64,000 bases of DNA, taken from contig NW_006917091.1 in the NCBI RefSeq assembly GCF_000516985.1, positions 5,003,713-5,067,712 on the forward strand, given 5' to 3'. Each line of letters starts with the position of its first letter. The first letter of the stretch is position 1. Made by a program: the position numbers and the translations under genes. Of this stretch, positions 62,671-64,000 are shown piece by piece. Origin of the DNA: Pestalotiopsis fici W106-1 (Eukaryota; Ascomycota; Sordariomycetes; Amphisphaeriales; Sporocadaceae). The notes beneath the pieces were generated by a model that saw nothing but the letters and a program-made list of their open reading frames with translations, searched no databases and was not told the DNA's origin.

Positions 62671-64000
62671 TGTACTGCTCTAGGATTGTTACATCAAAAA
62701 TGGCTTATCGCCCATCATGGACAGAATGTGGTCATTTCTCTGTTTGTTAGTAAAGAGACAAAAGGTGCTGAAACCATGTCCAAGATCGACCATCTTGGAG
62801 CCGGGGCCGGTTAGTCTAGCCGATCTGGCCCCGCATTGTTCTCCGACCAGATACCTATACCCAGAAGCAGGGGATGTGAATTTGCAGTGGTTCATGATGA
62901 AATTTTCTAGAAATGCGATTTAATTCTTAGTGTCCCACGACGATATGTGTAGATGATTCTGTGATGGAGAAAATGCGAAAGTCAGCCTGCCAGAACACCA
63001 TCATCAGCTCTAGATGGCGTCTATTGTCAATTTGTCAACGACTCTCATGTAAATCCGGGTAACACTCACATAATTCCAAATTTGTTTATACTACTGCGTC
63101 AGGACTTCGAGTACGATCTTCTCTGGTATGCTGAAATCGAGCGTGACTGTGAGGGCACACCACACATGAGAGGTAGTCTTGAATCTTGATGCATCCTGCG
63201 CTAGGTGTGGAGATTGATGATCCTGTTTTCGGCCGAAATTGAGGAGGCAAATGTAAGAAAGACGGCCGTGGATGAGGCTGTGATAAGTCATTTACTCCCT
63301 CCATTTAAAGACTTTTCCGCCTTCCGGTCGAGGGCATGTCCTGACTGGGCAATACTATGTTGTTTCATGCCACTACGAAGCTGTCGAAACATGCTAAGAC
63401 TCGAGAGACCTCCTAGTACAGATGGCGGCAACAGTGAGGACCTGAAGCGCTTGAAGAATTTGAGTTTTCGATTTCTACTTGCTTGATGGATACGTCGTGG
63501 ATTATTGAAGGGGCTCGTACGGGTCGTCTCTATGGCACTTCGAGCTCTACAAGAGTATACTCATGTAACATGGTTCATCATAGTTGGCAGGTGCGAATCG
63601 GCAAAACGGTCTCTAGACAGACCTGCAATGTGGTTACGAGATTGCGGAATGAGCTAAGCCGTTGCAGTAATGTAAGAAAAATTCTTCTCAACAATCATGT
63701 TAGCGGCTAGGATGAGCTACAAATCGGCTCACTCGATGAGTGATGCAACAGCACCGAAATGGGAGACTATCAATCTAAAACAGATACATTGTGTACAGAA
63801 CGGGGCTTTTATCTACATCTATCCTCTATTCAAACTCCAAATATGACTCGATAAGATCGTTTGCGTTTTTTCTTTAGTATCTCAAGTGGTAGACTAAAGG
63901 CTTCTTGTGACTAAGGGGGACGTCCAGCGCCCAATAGCTCGACTCTGATACTTGGATTTGGGTAACTGGGCAATGACCCCGCATCCCTATGCGTGTATAT
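62671..64000. other. Intergenic, upstream of PrpF gene to window end
   Basis: About 1.3 kb holding the PrpF promoter. Frames such as 63205-63486 (+) and 63483-63710 (+) show no domain, and the window ends without another gene being entered. Confidence 0.55.

Overview
The window is nuclear DNA of a filamentous ascomycete (Pezizomycotina, probably Sordariomycetes; a Hypocreales-like lineage is only a guess). Evidence: monocistronic genes on both strands, many short introns (about 50-220 bp, GTAAGT-like donors, AG acceptors), long intergenic spaces rich in microsatellites and in TACCTA/GGTAGG motifs, and a fungal gene set (Med16, CHD1, Prp40, Trs65, an Hst3/Hst4-type sirtuin, an ENA P-type ATPase, a 2EXR protein). 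A run of exactly 100 N at 4730-4829 marks a scaffold gap. I saw no bacterial operon, CRISPR array, rRNA or convincing functional tRNA.

Layout. 1-11335: no gene supported; simple repeats and, from about 9.9 kb, a pyrimidine-rich leader or promoter. 11336-13289 (+): homeobox transcription factor. 15629-17616 (+): secreted type-B carboxylesterase. About 19685-20345 (+): decayed SHB17-like histidine phosphatase gene. 20921-22100 (-): bHLH transcription factor. 24071-25444 (-): 2EXR-domain protein. 25782-26780 (-): four-TM protein of unknown role. 27.0-28.0 kb: repeat-rich patch with a 331-bp inverted-repeat element carrying tRNA-like promoter boxes and a 17-bp minisatellite. 28225-31625 (-): Mediator subunit 16. 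33668-35692 (+): sirtuin. 37387-39094 (+): small secreted tyrosinase. 40121-45106 (-): CHD1 remodeller. 47813-50358 (-): Prp40. 51249-53174 (+): Trs65. 53707-55002 (-): disordered AT-hook protein. 57782-61255 (+): ENA-type cation ATPase. 61429-62670 (-): PrpF-family isomerase.

Most genes are housekeeping functions in transcription (Med16, CHD1, sirtuin, two DNA-binding factors), splicing (Prp40), Golgi traffic (Trs65) and ion homeostasis (ENA). They form no operon. Divergent pairs (Med16/sirtuin, Prp40/Trs65) may share promoter space; ENA and PrpF converge with only 173 bp between stop codons. I found no clear new multi-gene system. The least expected items are the inverted-repeat/tRNA-like element at 27.4 kb, the phosphatase relic at 19.7 kb, a lone PrpF homologue, and an 11-kb gene-free tract upstream of the homeobox gene. 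All exon joins were made by eye from splice signals and reading frame, without transcripts.
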